Origin: Pseudomonas sp. ACM7
Lineage (GTDB): Bacteria > Pseudomonadota > Gammaproteobacteria > Pseudomonadales > Pseudomonadaceae
NCBI RefSeq assembly: GCF_004136015.1
Contig: NZ_CP024866.1
Coordinates: 5,305,969 to 5,369,968 of the forward strand
Length of the DNA: 64,000 nt
Direction: 5' to 3'
The position numbers were made by a program, and so were the translations under genes. The stretch's first letter is position 1. Each line of letters begins with the position of its first letter. The notes beneath the pieces were generated by a model. The model searched no databases. It saw only the letters and a list, made by a program, of their open reading frames with translations, and was not told the origin of the DNA. Positions 25,778 through 34,221 of the stretch are shown one piece after another.

Positions 25778-26822
25778 TCAGCGAAACGCTGGCACCACGT
25801 GTTTGATAAACAGCTCCAGGGATTTTTTCTTCTCCGCGTGGGGCAGGCTGTTATCGCACCAGAAGCTGAACTCGTCGACCCCCAGTTCCTGGTAATACTT
25901 GATGCGCGGGATGATTTCTTCCGGGGTGCCGATCATGGCGGTCTTGTGCAGACTCTCCAGTTTGAACTCCGGGCGCTCGGCGAACTTCTCTTCCGGGCTC
26001 GGCGCCAGGAAGCCGTTGACCGGCACTTCCTTGTTGCCCGAACCAGGCATCGAACGTGCGATAGAACTTCGAGATCGCCTTGGCCCCGACTTTCCAGCCT
26101 TCCGGGTCATCCGCCGCGTGGACGTGGGTGTGACGCAGCACCATCAGTTGCGGGCGTGGCACGTCCGGGTTGTTATCCAGCGCGGCCTGAAACTTGTTCT
26201 TCAGGTCGAGGACTTCTTCGTCGCCTTTCATCAGCGGCGTGACCATGACGTTGCAGCCGTTGGCCACGGCGAAGTTGTGTGAGTCCGGGTCGCGAGCGGC
26301 GATCCACATTGGCGGATTAGGCTTCTGGATTGGCTTCGGTACGCTGGTGGACTTCGGGAATTTCCAGATATCGCCATCGTGAGCGTAATCGCCTTGCCAC
26401 AGGGCGCGCACCACCGGAACCATCTCGCGCAGCGCTTGACCGCCGGAGGAGGCGGGCATGCCGCCGGCCATGCGGTCGAACTCCACCTGATAGGCGCCAC
26501 GGGCCAGACCGACTTCCATGCGACCGTTACTGATCACGTCCAGCAGTGCGCATTCGCCAGCGACCCGCAACGGGTGCCAGAACGGCGCAATGATGGTGCC
26601 AGCGCCGAGGTGAATGGTGGTGGTTTTGGCGGCCAGGTAGGCCAACAGCGGCATCGGGCTCGGCGAGATGGTGTATTCCATGGCGTGGTGTTCGCCGATC
26701 CAGACGGTGCTGAAACCGCCGGCTTCGGCCATCAGGGTCAGTTCGGTCAAGTCTTCGAACAGCTGACGGTGGCTGACGCTTTCGTCCCAACGTTCCATGT
26801 GCACGAACAGGGAAAACTTCAT
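25778..26822 (-). pseudogene. LLM-class flavin-dependent monooxygenase with one-base frameshift
   Basis: A luciferase-like (bacterial-luciferase superfamily) monooxygenase, which would use reduced FMN from a separate reductase to oxygenate a substrate. From MKFSLFVHMERWD at 26822 the frame is good to FDAWFG (near 26045), then slips; the other frame continues with GNKEVPVNGFLAPSPEEKFA to ELFIKHVVPAFR and a stop at 25778. A single extra G in a GGG run explains the shift; without it the protein would be about 347 residues. Conserved parts include WIGEHHAMEY, LARGAYQVEFDR and MIGTPEEIIPRIKYY. It may be a true mutation or a sequencing error. It follows the flavin reductase gene on the same strand. 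Confidence 0.85.
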
Positions 26823-26924
26823 GACGCTTACCTCGGATCTTTTATTGTTGGCCTGTCGATCGGGAGTCGGCTGGCTGATTATTGGAGTATCGAAATTCGC
26901 AATATGCGCAAAATATTTTCTGGA

Positions 26925-27410
26925 TCAGGCGAGCACGGGCAGGGCGCCCATCTTGCCGTGGCAATACACCAGTGGTCCGGCGTTCTGCTGGGGCACGATC
27001 AGGTTTTTCACCGCGCCGACCATGATCGCGTGGTCGCCCCCTTCATATTCGCGCCACAACTCGCATTCGATGACCGCTGTGGCATTGGCCAGAATCGGGT
27101 TGCCCAGCTCGCTCAAGGTCCACTCGATGCCTTGCGCCTTGTCCTTGCCTTTGCGCGCGAAGGCATAGGCTTCGCTCTGCTGGCCGCCGGACAGGACGTG
27201 AATGGCAAAGCGTTTGTTCTTGATCAGTACCGGATAGGAATCGGAGCTGTAGTTGGGGCAGAACAGCACCAGGGCTGGGTCCATGGACAGCGAGCTGAAG
27301 GCGCTGGCGGTCAGGCCGACGATGTGGCCATCGTCATCCAGCGTGGTGATCACAGTCACCCCGGAAGGAAACGAACCCATCACTTGTTTGTAGATGGCGG
27401 CATCGATCAT
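26925..27410 (-). CDS. Flavin reductase (first copy)
   Basis: A 161-residue flavin reductase of the HpaC/RutF-like fold that supplies reduced flavin to a partner monooxygenase. Conserved parts are FPSGVTVITTLDDDG near the start, GLTASAFSSLSMDPALVLFC and the late GGDHAIMVGAV. Start at 27410 (MIDAAIYKQVM) is supported by homology to the paralogue at 37632. It lies 102 bases upstream of the LLM monooxygenase gene on the same strand, so the two look like a two-component oxygenase. A regulon-type operator lies 53 bases upstream of its start. Confidence 0.9.
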   Translation of the reverse strand: MIDAAIYKQVMGSFPSGVTVITTLDDDGHIVGLTASAFSSLSMDPALVLFCPNYSSDSYPVLIKNKRFAIHVLSGGQQSEAYAFARKGKDKAQGIEWTLSELGNPILANATAVIECELWREYEGGDHAIMVGAVKNLIVPQQNAGPLVYCHGKMGALPVLA

Positions 27411-27461
27411 GGGACGGTCCTCTGGCGGTGTAATGCGGGTTTTTATGTGTTTATAGGTCTG

Positions 27462-27480
27462 ATGGTATACCGTAATACAT
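27462..27480. promoter_or_regulatory. Regulon operator 1 (flavin reductase/LLM unit)
   Basis: ATGGTATACCGTAATACAT, one of five copies of a TGGTATACCATAATAC-like site within 13.7 kb. The TGGTATACCA core fits the TGGT-N2-ACCA form of FadR-type GntR operators. Differs from sites 4 and 5 by one base in the core. Confidence 0.75.
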
Positions 27481-27634
27481 ATTTTGCAAGGGCTTTTTTT
27501 TTTGGCCCGATAAACGTACATTTTTGGTTTGTAGCCAATGTTTACGGGGCTTTCAGCCCGTTTAAGCGGGCGCTGATGCCTGAGGATTGCGGCTCAGATG
27601 GGCGCTAAAAGACCGGATCAGTCTTGTTAAAAAG

Positions 27635-27655
27635 ATGGAATACCATAATATGACC
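27635..27655. promoter_or_regulatory. Regulon operator 2 (NCS1 permease)
   Basis: ATGGAATACCATAATATGAC lies 75 bases before the permease start, so the divergent region between flavin reductase and permease carries two copies of the site. Confidence 0.7.
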
Positions 27656-27729
27656 GGCATCTGAGGGGCAGCCAAAGAGTTCCCCCGGTTTGGCTTCGTA
27701 CAACTATAAGATCAGACAAACTAGAGTTC

Positions 27730-29142
27730 ATGCACATGTCCCAGATGTCCCGGCAAGACCCCCTGATCGAGAATCACACGGTCGATTACGTCCCGCTCGC
27801 GGAACGCCACGGGAAGGCCCGCGACCTTTTCACTTTATGGTTCAGTACCAACATTGCACCGCTGCCCATCGTGACCGGCGCCATGGTGGTTCAAGTGTTC
27901 CACCTCGACCTGTTCTGGGGCCTGCTGGCAATTGCGCTCGGGCATATGGTCGGCGGTCTGGTGATTGCCCTCGCGTCGGCTCAAGGGCCGCGCATGGGGA
28001 TTCCGCAGATGGTGCAGAGCCGCGGCCAGTTCGGCCGTTATGGTGCGCTGCTGATCGTGTTCTTTGCGGCGATCATCTACATCGGCTTTTTCATCTCCAA
28101 CATCGTGCTGGCGGGCAAGTCGATTGTCGGCATCGCGCCTTCGGTTCCGGTGCCGGCGAGCATCCTCATCGGCGCCCTCAGTGCCACCGCGATCGGGGTG
28201 ATCGGCTACCGCTTCATTCACACCCTCAATCGCATCGGAACCTGGGTCATGGGCAGTGCCTTGCTTGCCGGTTTCCTTTACATCTTCGCCCATGACCTGC
28301 CGGCGGACTTCTTCACTCGCGGCGGTTTCAACCTGTCGGGCTGGCTGGCAACGGTGTCGTTGGGGATCATCTGGCAGATCAGCTTCTCGCCTTATGTGTC
28401 GGACTACTCGCGTTACCTGCCGGCGGATATCGGGATTGCCCGTCCGTTTTTTGCCACGTATCTGGGCGCGACCCTGGGCACCATTCTGTCGTTCACTTTC
28501 GGCGCGGTGGCGGTGTTGGCCACACCGGAAGGTACTGAGGCGATGGCGGCGGTGAAGCAATCCACTGGCTGGCTGGGGCCGATTCTGATGGTGCTGTTTC
28601 TGCTCAACATCATCAGTCACAACGCCTTGAATCTATATGGCGCGGTGCTGTCGATCATCACCTCGATCCAGACCTTCGCCAGTCAGTGGACGCCGAGCAT
28701 CAAAGTGCGTGTGGTGTTGTCGAGTGTCGTGCTGGCGGGTTGCTGTTTTATCGCATTGGGCGCTTCGGCGGATTTCATCTCGCAGTTCATCGGGTTGATT
28801 CTGGCGCTGTTGCTGGTGCTGGTGCCTTGGGCGTCGATCAACCTGATTGATTTCTATCTGATCAAGCGTGGCAACTATGACATTGCCTCGATCTTCCGTG
28901 CTGATGGCGGGGTTTACGGGCGGTTCAATCTGCATGCGATTGTTGCGTATTTCATCGGGATTATCGTGCAGCTGCCGTTTGCCAATACGTCGTTGTATGT
29001 CGGGCCTTATGCCAATCTGGTGGACGGGGCTGATTTGTCGTGGCTGGTGGGGTTGGTGGTGACTTGTCCGTTGTATTACTGCCTGGCTACGCGTGGGCAG
29101 GGGCAAGAGAGCAAGGCAGCGAAACTGGGTTACACACACTAG
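27730..29142 (+). CDS. NCS1-family cytosine/purine/allantoin-type permease
   Basis: A 470-residue inner-membrane symporter with about twelve hydrophobic helices. The family marks are the N-terminal VDYVPLAERHGKARDLFTLW, the GIPQMVQSRGQFG loop and the SFSPYVSDYSRYLP motif. Such permeases bring in nucleobases, hydantoins, allantoin or pyridoxine-like N-heterocycles with protons or sodium. It faces away from the flavin reductase gene, carries its own copy of the regulon operator and ends at a strong terminator, so uptake of an N-heterocycle for the locus is a fair inference. Met at 27736 is an alternative start. Confidence 0.88.
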   Translation: MHMSQMSRQDPLIENHTVDYVPLAERHGKARDLFTLWFSTNIAPLPIVTGAMVVQVFHLDLFWGLLAIALGHMVGGLVIALASAQGPRMGIPQMVQSRGQFGRYGALLIVFFAAIIYIGFFISNIVLAGKSIVGIAPSVPVPASILIGALSATAIGVIGYRFIHTLNRIGTWVMGSALLAGFLYIFAHDLPADFFTRGGFNLSGWLATVSLGIIWQISFSPYVSDYSRYLPADIGIARPFFATYLGATLGTILSFTFGAVAVLATPEGTEAMAAVKQSTGWLGPILMVLFLLNIISHNALNLYGAVLSIITSIQTFASQWTPSIKVRVVLSSVVLAGCCFIALGASADFISQFIGLILALLLVLVPWASINLIDFYLIKRGNYDIASIFRADGGVYGRFNLHAIVAYFIGIIVQLPFANTSLYVGPYANLVDGADLSWLVGLVVTCPLYYCLATRGQGQESKAAKLGYTH

Positions 29143-29169
29143 CGCCCGACTTGAGTTCGCGTCTGGAAT

Positions 29170-29197
29170 GCCCGGCTTCTGCCGGGCTTTTTTTTTT
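29170..29197 (+). terminator. Strong rho-independent terminator
   Basis: GCCCGGC, loop TTCT, GCCGGGC, then ten T bases, 28 bases after the permease stop. Confidence 0.93.
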
Positions 29198-29209
29198 GCG
29201 CTAGGGTGT

Positions 29210-29890
29210 GTGTATATCCGTTTCTTCGGTAACGGCTGCTTAGGGGTCCGCCCTTACGGCGGGTCACTTGGAAAAGCCCCAAGTAACCAAGGGCTCTTGC
29301 CCCTTTCGTTCGGTGCCTCGCCTAGGCTCGGCATGCCCTCGCTCCGGTCCTGCTCCGTGGGCCCGCCGCCATCGGCCATCCATGGCCGGGGGCGGCTAAC
29401 CCGGCATCCATGCCGGGTTGCCCACTGCGCAGAACCTGCGCTCGGCCTCTCGAGGGGGCGTGCACCGCAAACGCCAAAGCGAGGCGGCCTACCGGCCGGC
29501 CTGACTTCAAGCGAACGCATTTCCCTGTAGGAGCTGTCGAGCGAAGCGAGGCTGCGATCTTTTGATCTTGCTGTTGCTGTTGCCGTTGCCGTTGCTGTTG
29601 CTTTGCTTTGGCTTCAGATCTGCCGCCCCTTTTCCAGAGGCCGAACGCAGGCGTTGCGCAGGGGGCACCTCGGCATGGATGCCGAGGTAACCGCCCCCGG
29701 CCATGGATGGCCGATGGCGGCGGGGCCCCGGAGCAATGCCGGAGTGAGGGCATGCCGAGCCTAAGCGAGGCACCGAATGGCGGGGCAAGAGCCCTTGGTT
29801 ACTTGGGGTTGGGCGGCATTCCGTATTTCCAAGTGACTCGCTGTAAAAGCGAAACCGCCAGCCGCCGTTACCAAAACAATGGATATGCCC
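29210..29890. repeat. Two inverted copies of a large Pseudomonas intergenic repeat
   Basis: Copy A (about 29210-29490, forward) and copy B (about 29620-29890, reversed) share GTAACGGC, CGGGTCACTTGGAAA-like and CAAGTAACCAAGGGCTCTTG blocks, then CTCGC.TAGGCTCGGCATGCC and the CCATCGGCCATCCATGGCCG block. A half REP (GTAGGAGCTGTCGAGCGAAG) and a TTGCTG/TTGCCG microsatellite (29569-29612) lie between them. Open frames here are artefacts. A third copy lies near 43449-43740. Confidence 0.8.
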
Positions 29891-29991
29891 CCAACCCAAA
29901 AAGCAAAAAAAAAAGGCCGCCGCAACCAGACGTTGCGGCGACCCGAGGGTGACAGATAAATCACGGCCCACTGGCATGGGCCGGCGCCAAA

Positions 29992-31140
29992 TCAATGAGC
30001 CCCAGCAGCCTTGTTCAAATCACTCTCAGCCCATTCGGTATAAACGCAAGCATCCGCAGTAGCCCAGCGCACGCGCACCGGATCGCCAGTCTTCAGCGGC
30101 ATGCCGGCAGCGGAGAGCGCCTTGACAGTCATCGAGGTGCCGCCCGAAGTCATGACCGTGCAGGTCTGGCTTTCACCCAGGAACAGCACTTCACCGACAA
30201 TCGCCGAGACTTCATTCCAACCTGCCGCCAGCGGTTCCCGAGCCGCTTGCTCAACGCTCAATGCCAAGGCTTTTTCCGGACGAACCATCAGCAGCACATC
30301 CTGATTGGTTTGCAATCCTGCGGTCAGTCGAATCGACAATGATTGCCCTTCAAACGTAGCGACCGCATTGCCCTGAGCCTTGAGTTTGAGGAAGTTCGAG
30401 TTACCAAGGAACGAAGCCACAAACGCATTCGGCGGATTCTGGTACAGGTCGTAGCCGCTGCCCAAACCGACAATTTTGCCGTGGCTGAAGATCGCGATGC
30501 GCTGGGACAGACGCATGGCTTCTTCCTGGTCGTGGGTCACGTAAACAATGGTGATGCCCAGGCGCCGATGCAGCTGGCGCAGTTCATCCTGCAAGTCTTC
30601 GCGCAGTTTCTTGTCCAGCGCACCGAGCGGTTCGTCCATCAGCAGGATGCGTGGTTCATAAACCAGCGCCCGAGCAATCGCCACACGTTGCTGTTGGCCG
30701 CCGGACAGTTGCGAAGGGCGGCGATGGGCGAACTGTTCCAGTTGCACCAGCTTAAGCATCGCATCGACCCGGCGCTCGCGTTCGGCGCTGGCCAGTTTGC
30801 GAATGGCCAGCGGGAACGCGATGTTGTCGCGTACCGACAGGTGCGGGAACAGCGAATAACGCTGGAACACCATGCCGATGTCGCGCTTGTGCGGCGGTAC
30901 GTTGACCAGCGACTGGCCATTGACCAGGATCTCGCCGCTGCTCGGGGTTTCGAAGCCGGCGAGCATCGACAGCGTTGTACTTTTACCAGAGCCGCTGGAG
31001 CCGAGGAACGTGAGGAATTCACCGTCCTTGATGTCCAGCGAGATGTCGTCCACGGCGGCAAAATCGCCGTAGTACTTGTTCAGGTTGCGCAGGCTTACTA
31101 ACGGTTGGTCGCTTTGTTGGGCTTTGATCACTGCACTCAT
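29992..31140 (-). CDS. ABC transporter ATP-binding protein, PotA type
   Basis: The ATPase of a spermidine/putrescine-type (POT) importer, 382 residues. Visible are Walker A (GSSGSGKST), the Q-loop (GMVFQRYSLFPHL), the signature LSGGQQQR, Walker B (ILLMDEPLGALD) and the switch His (VTHDQEEA). The C-terminal 130 residues form a TOBE-type regulatory domain, usual for PotA-like subunits. It is the last gene of a four-gene operon, 16 bases after the second permease. Substrate is not decided by this subunit. Confidence 0.9.
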   Translation of the reverse strand: MSAVIKAQQSDQPLVSLRNLNKYYGDFAAVDDISLDIKDGEFLTFLGSSGSGKSTTLSMLAGFETPSSGEILVNGQSLVNVPPHKRDIGMVFQRYSLFPHLSVRDNIAFPLAIRKLASAERERRVDAMLKLVQLEQFAHRRPSQLSGGQQQRVAIARALVYEPRILLMDEPLGALDKKLREDLQDELRQLHRRLGITIVYVTHDQEEAMRLSQRIAIFSHGKIVGLGSGYDLYQNPPNAFVASFLGNSNFLKLKAQGNAVATFEGQSLSIRLTAGLQTNQDVLLMVRPEKALALSVEQAAREPLAAGWNEVSAIVGEVLFLGESQTCTVMTSGGTSMTVKALSAAGMPLKTGDPVRVRWATADACVYTEWAESDLNKAAGAH

Positions 31141-31156
31141 GTCGTACTCCTGGCGC

Positions 31157-31966
31157 TCAGGCGCTGATTGGATTGCGCCGGCGAAGGGCGGCGGCGATCA
31201 CCATGACCAGTACCGAGAGGCCGATCAGCAGCGTCGAGGCGACGGCGATCACGGGCGTCAGGTCCTGGCGCAGGGTGGTCCACATTTTCACGGGAAGGGT
31301 TTGCAGGGTCGGGCTGGCCATCATCACGCTCAACACCACTTCATCCCAGGAAACCAGAAACGCAAACAGCGCGCCGGCCACCATGCCCGGACGAATCGCC
31401 GGAAAGGTCACCTTGAACACCGCTTGCAGGCGTGAGGCGCCGCAGATCACCGCGGCATCCTCGATCGACTGATCGAACAGCTTCAGCGAGTTGATGATCG
31501 AGATGATGGTGAACGGCAACGCAACAATCACGTGGCTGACCACGAAGGCGAACATCGTCCCGGTGTAGCCCAGTTTCAGGAACAGTGCGTACACCGCCAC
31601 CGCGATGATCACCAGCGGCACGATCATCGGCAGGGTAAACAGACCGTAGAGCAATTCGCGGCCCGGGAAGCGCCCGCGCACCAGTGCAAAAGCGGTCGGC
31701 AGGCCCAGCGCCACGGCGAAGACCGTGGTCAGTACCGCGACTTTGAGGCTGGCCACGGCCGCGTTCATCCAGTCGGCGTTGGAGAAGAACTGGCCGTACC
31801 ATTTCAGCGTCCAGCCCGGCGGCGGGAACACCAGCCACTGGGAGGAGCCGAAGGACAGCAGCACGATGAACACGATCGGCAACAGCAAAAACAGCGCGAT
31901 CAAACCCGTCGTGAAGTACAGGCCGAAGCGCATGCGCCGGCTCATGGCATTGGGGGTCAGGAGCAT
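31157..31966 (-). CDS. ABC transporter permease, PotC type
   Basis: A 269-residue inner-membrane protein with six hydrophobic segments and the EAA loop EDAAVICGASRLQAVFKVTF typical of PotC-type permeases. It overlaps in operon with the PotB-type permease (6 bases between them) and the ATPase. Start at 31966 (MLLTPNAMSRRM); an internal Met at residue 8 is an alternative. Confidence 0.88.
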   Translation of the reverse strand: MLLTPNAMSRRMRFGLYFTTGLIALFLLLPIVFIVLLSFGSSQWLVFPPPGWTLKWYGQFFSNADWMNAAVASLKVAVLTTVFAVALGLPTAFALVRGRFPGRELLYGLFTLPMIVPLVIIAVAVYALFLKLGYTGTMFAFVVSHVIVALPFTIISIINSLKLFDQSIEDAAVICGASRLQAVFKVTFPAIRPGMVAGALFAFLVSWDEVVLSVMMASPTLQTLPVKMWTTLRQDLTPVIAVASTLLIGLSVLVMVIAAALRRRNPISA

Positions 31967-31972
31967 GACGGC

Positions 31973-32917
31973 TTACCTCGCGTTGCTGGCGCCAACCGGG
32001 GATTCCGGCTGAAGCTTCAGGTAGAAGTAGAACAACACCAGCGTAATGACGATCAGCAACGCGGCACCGGCGCTGGCCAGGCCCCAGTTGAGGAACGACT
32101 GCACCTGCTGAATGATGAACTCGGGCAGCATCATGTTCTGCGCACCACCCAGCAGCGCCGGGGTGACGTAGTACCCCAGCGACATCACGAACACCATCAG
32201 GCCACCGGAGAACAACCCCGGCCGGCACAGCGGCAGGAACACCCGGAAGAAGTTGGTCCAGGGGCTCGCGCCGCAGATCGAGCCGGCCTGCAGGATCATC
32301 GGGTCGATGGCCTGCATGGTCGCCTGCAGCGGCAGCACGATGAACGGGATCATGATGTAGCTCATGCCGATCACCACGCCGGTGAGGTTATGCACCATTT
32401 CCAGCGGTTGATCGATGATGCCCATCGCCATCAGCGCCTTGTTGATCACCCCGGAGGCTTGCAGCAACACCAGCCAGGAATAGGTCCGGGCGAGGAGGCT
32501 GGTCCACATCGACAGCAACACGATGTTGAGGATCCAACGACCCCAGCCCCGGGGCACCAGGGTGATGGCCCAGGCCAATGGAAAGCCGAGCAGCAGGCTG
32601 AACAGGGTCACGAGTCCGGCCACCGAGAAGGTGTTGAGCAAGACCCGTGCATACGCCGAGTTGGCAAACAACTGCTCGTAGTTGCCCAGCCCCGGTACCG
32701 GCTCCAGCACGCCACGCAGCAGCAGCCCGATCAGCGGCGCCAGAAAAAACAGGCCGAGGAACAGCAGGGCGGGGATCAGGTTGCTTGAACCGCGCCAGCG
32801 CTGTGCCATGGAAGGGGATTGGTTCATCGCAGCCGCCTTGCCGAGTGCCGAGCCGGCAGCGCCAGTGGCGCTCCCGATCTGCGTGGGTTGGAGGGACGCG
32901 GTTGCCGTCATTTTCAT
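31973..32917 (-). CDS. ABC transporter permease, PotB type
   Basis: The partner permease, 314 residues, with an unusually long polar N-terminus (about 50 residues rich in Ala, Ser, Gln) before the first hydrophobic segment LIPALLFLGLFFLAPLIGL. The EAA-type loop reads QAGSICGASPWTNFFRVFLP. The ATG at 32917 overlaps the binding-protein stop (ATGA), which suggests coupled translation; a longer frame from 32938 would lie wholly within that gene's end. Confidence 0.85.
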   Translation of the reverse strand: MKMTATASLQPTQIGSATGAAGSALGKAAAMNQSPSMAQRWRGSSNLIPALLFLGLFFLAPLIGLLLRGVLEPVPGLGNYEQLFANSAYARVLLNTFSVAGLVTLFSLLLGFPLAWAITLVPRGWGRWILNIVLLSMWTSLLARTYSWLVLLQASGVINKALMAMGIIDQPLEMVHNLTGVVIGMSYIMIPFIVLPLQATMQAIDPMILQAGSICGASPWTNFFRVFLPLCRPGLFSGGLMVFVMSLGYYVTPALLGGAQNMMLPEFIIQQVQSFLNWGLASAGAALLIVITLVLFYFYLKLQPESPVGASNAR

Positions 32918-33945
32918 TTGACCAGCCATTCGTTCCACCGTGTCGCGATGGCCGGACCGTTTTTGGCCCAGTACGCGAAATCAAGAGTGATCTGATCCTT
33001 AGCGTAGGCAGTCGGCAGGTTAGGGGCCAGCACCGAATCCAGGCGCGCCACGCTGTCAACGTTGACCGGCGCATAGGCGGTCAGGTTGGAGAAGTCAGCT
33101 TGTCCTTTGGCGCTGCTGGCATTGGCCAGGAACTTCATGGCCGCGGCCTTGTTTTTTGTCCCTTTGGGCACGACCAGAATGTCGGCCATGACCAGGTTCT
33201 GTTTCCAGCTCACGCCCACCGGTGCGCCGTCTTCCTGCAGGGCGTGGATCCGGCCGTTCCAGAACTGCCCCATGCTGGCTTCGCCCGAGGCGAGCAACTG
33301 TTGCGACTGCGCACCGCCGCCCCACCAGACGATGTCTTTCTTGATGGTGTCGAGTTTCTTGAAGGCGCGATCCAGGTCCAGCGGGTAGAGCTTGTCGGCG
33401 GCTACGCCATCGGCCAGCAGCGCCAGTTCAAGCACGCCCGGGCTTGGCCATTTGTAGAGGGCGCGTTTGCCGGGATAGGTCTTGGTGTCGAACAGCGCGG
33501 ACCAGTCCTGGGGTTTGCTGGCGCCGAGCTTGCCTTCGTTGTAGCCGAGGACGAAGGAGAAGAAGAACGAACCAACGCCGTGGTCGGAGACAAACCGCGG
33601 GTCGATTTTATCGCGCTGGATGACTGAGAAATCGAGGGGTTCGAGCAAGCCTTCGGCGGCGGCGCGCAGGGCGAAGTCCGCTTCGACGTCGACCACGTCC
33701 CACTGCACATTGCCGCTTTCGACCATGGCTTTGAGTTTGCCGTAGTCGGTCGGTCCATCCTGGACCACGGTGATGCCGCTGGCTTTGCTGAACGGATCGG
33801 CCCAGGCCTGCTTTTGCGCATCCTGGGTGCTACCGCCCCAGCTGACGAAGTTGACGCTTTCGGCCGCCATTGCCACGTGACTGGCCGTGGCCAGTAAACC
33901 CGCGAACAGTACTGCGGTTGCACGTTTGTTCAACACCATTTTCAC
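32914..33945 (-). CDS. ABC transporter substrate-binding protein, PotD type
   Basis: A 343-residue periplasmic protein with a signal peptide (cleavage after SHVAMAAES). The mature N-terminus NFVSWGGSTQDAQKQAW and the later WDVVDVEADFALRAAAEG and LGYNEGKLG segments match the PotD/extracellular-solute-binding family 1 pattern. It is the first gene of the ABC operon in the catabolic locus and has a regulon operator 146 bases upstream. Polyamine is not proven; family members bind many amines, amino acids and N-compounds. Confidence 0.85.
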   Translation of the reverse strand: MKMVLNKRATAVLFAGLLATASHVAMAAESVNFVSWGGSTQDAQKQAWADPFSKASGITVVQDGPTDYGKLKAMVESGNVQWDVVDVEADFALRAAAEGLLEPLDFSVIQRDKIDPRFVSDHGVGSFFFSFVLGYNEGKLGASKPQDWSALFDTKTYPGKRALYKWPSPGVLELALLADGVAADKLYPLDLDRAFKKLDTIKKDIVWWGGGAQSQQLLASGEASMGQFWNGRIHALQEDGAPVGVSWKQNLVMADILVVPKGTKNKAAAMKFLANASSAKGQADFSNLTAYAPVNVDSVARLDSVLAPNLPTAYAKDQITLDFAYWAKNGPAIATRWNEWLVK

Positions 33946-34090
33946 GCCCTCATTTGTTGTGTTTTTGAGCGGGCTTGGTAATGCCCGCCTATCGGGAGCA
34001 GTAGGTCCATCTGGTCTCTAAAGGCGACCGTGCCAAGGGCTGTTATTAGTGCTTTCCCTGGCGGGGGCACTTGGCTGAGTCGTTCGGTCT

Positions 34091-34116
34091 ATGGAATATC
34101 ATATTATGGTATTCCA
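34091..34116. promoter_or_regulatory. Regulon operator 3 (ABC transporter)
   Basis: ATGGAATATCATATTATGGT runs into ATTCCA; the right half TATGGTATTCCA is the best match to the shared site and the whole is an imperfect palindrome (TGGAATA...TATTCCA). Confidence 0.65.
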
Positions 34117-34221
34117 AACTTTGTGCAAGCACTTTGCCTTACCGGCTATCAGCCAAAAAAGGTTTTTTTTAACGTCAGGCCACGGGTAGTGGCCTTCACG
34201 TTTATAGAAAGAAGCCAGGAA

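Noticed and set aside
29093..29995. Several open frames of 80-160 codons in the repeat region
   Set aside because: All lie in the inverted large repeat and REP sequences; matching frames appear in the other repeat copy, as expected of repeat DNA.
31532..32788. A 418-codon open frame antisense to the PotB/PotC-type permeases
   Set aside because: Shadow of the two permeases; low-complexity Gln/His/Glu-rich product.
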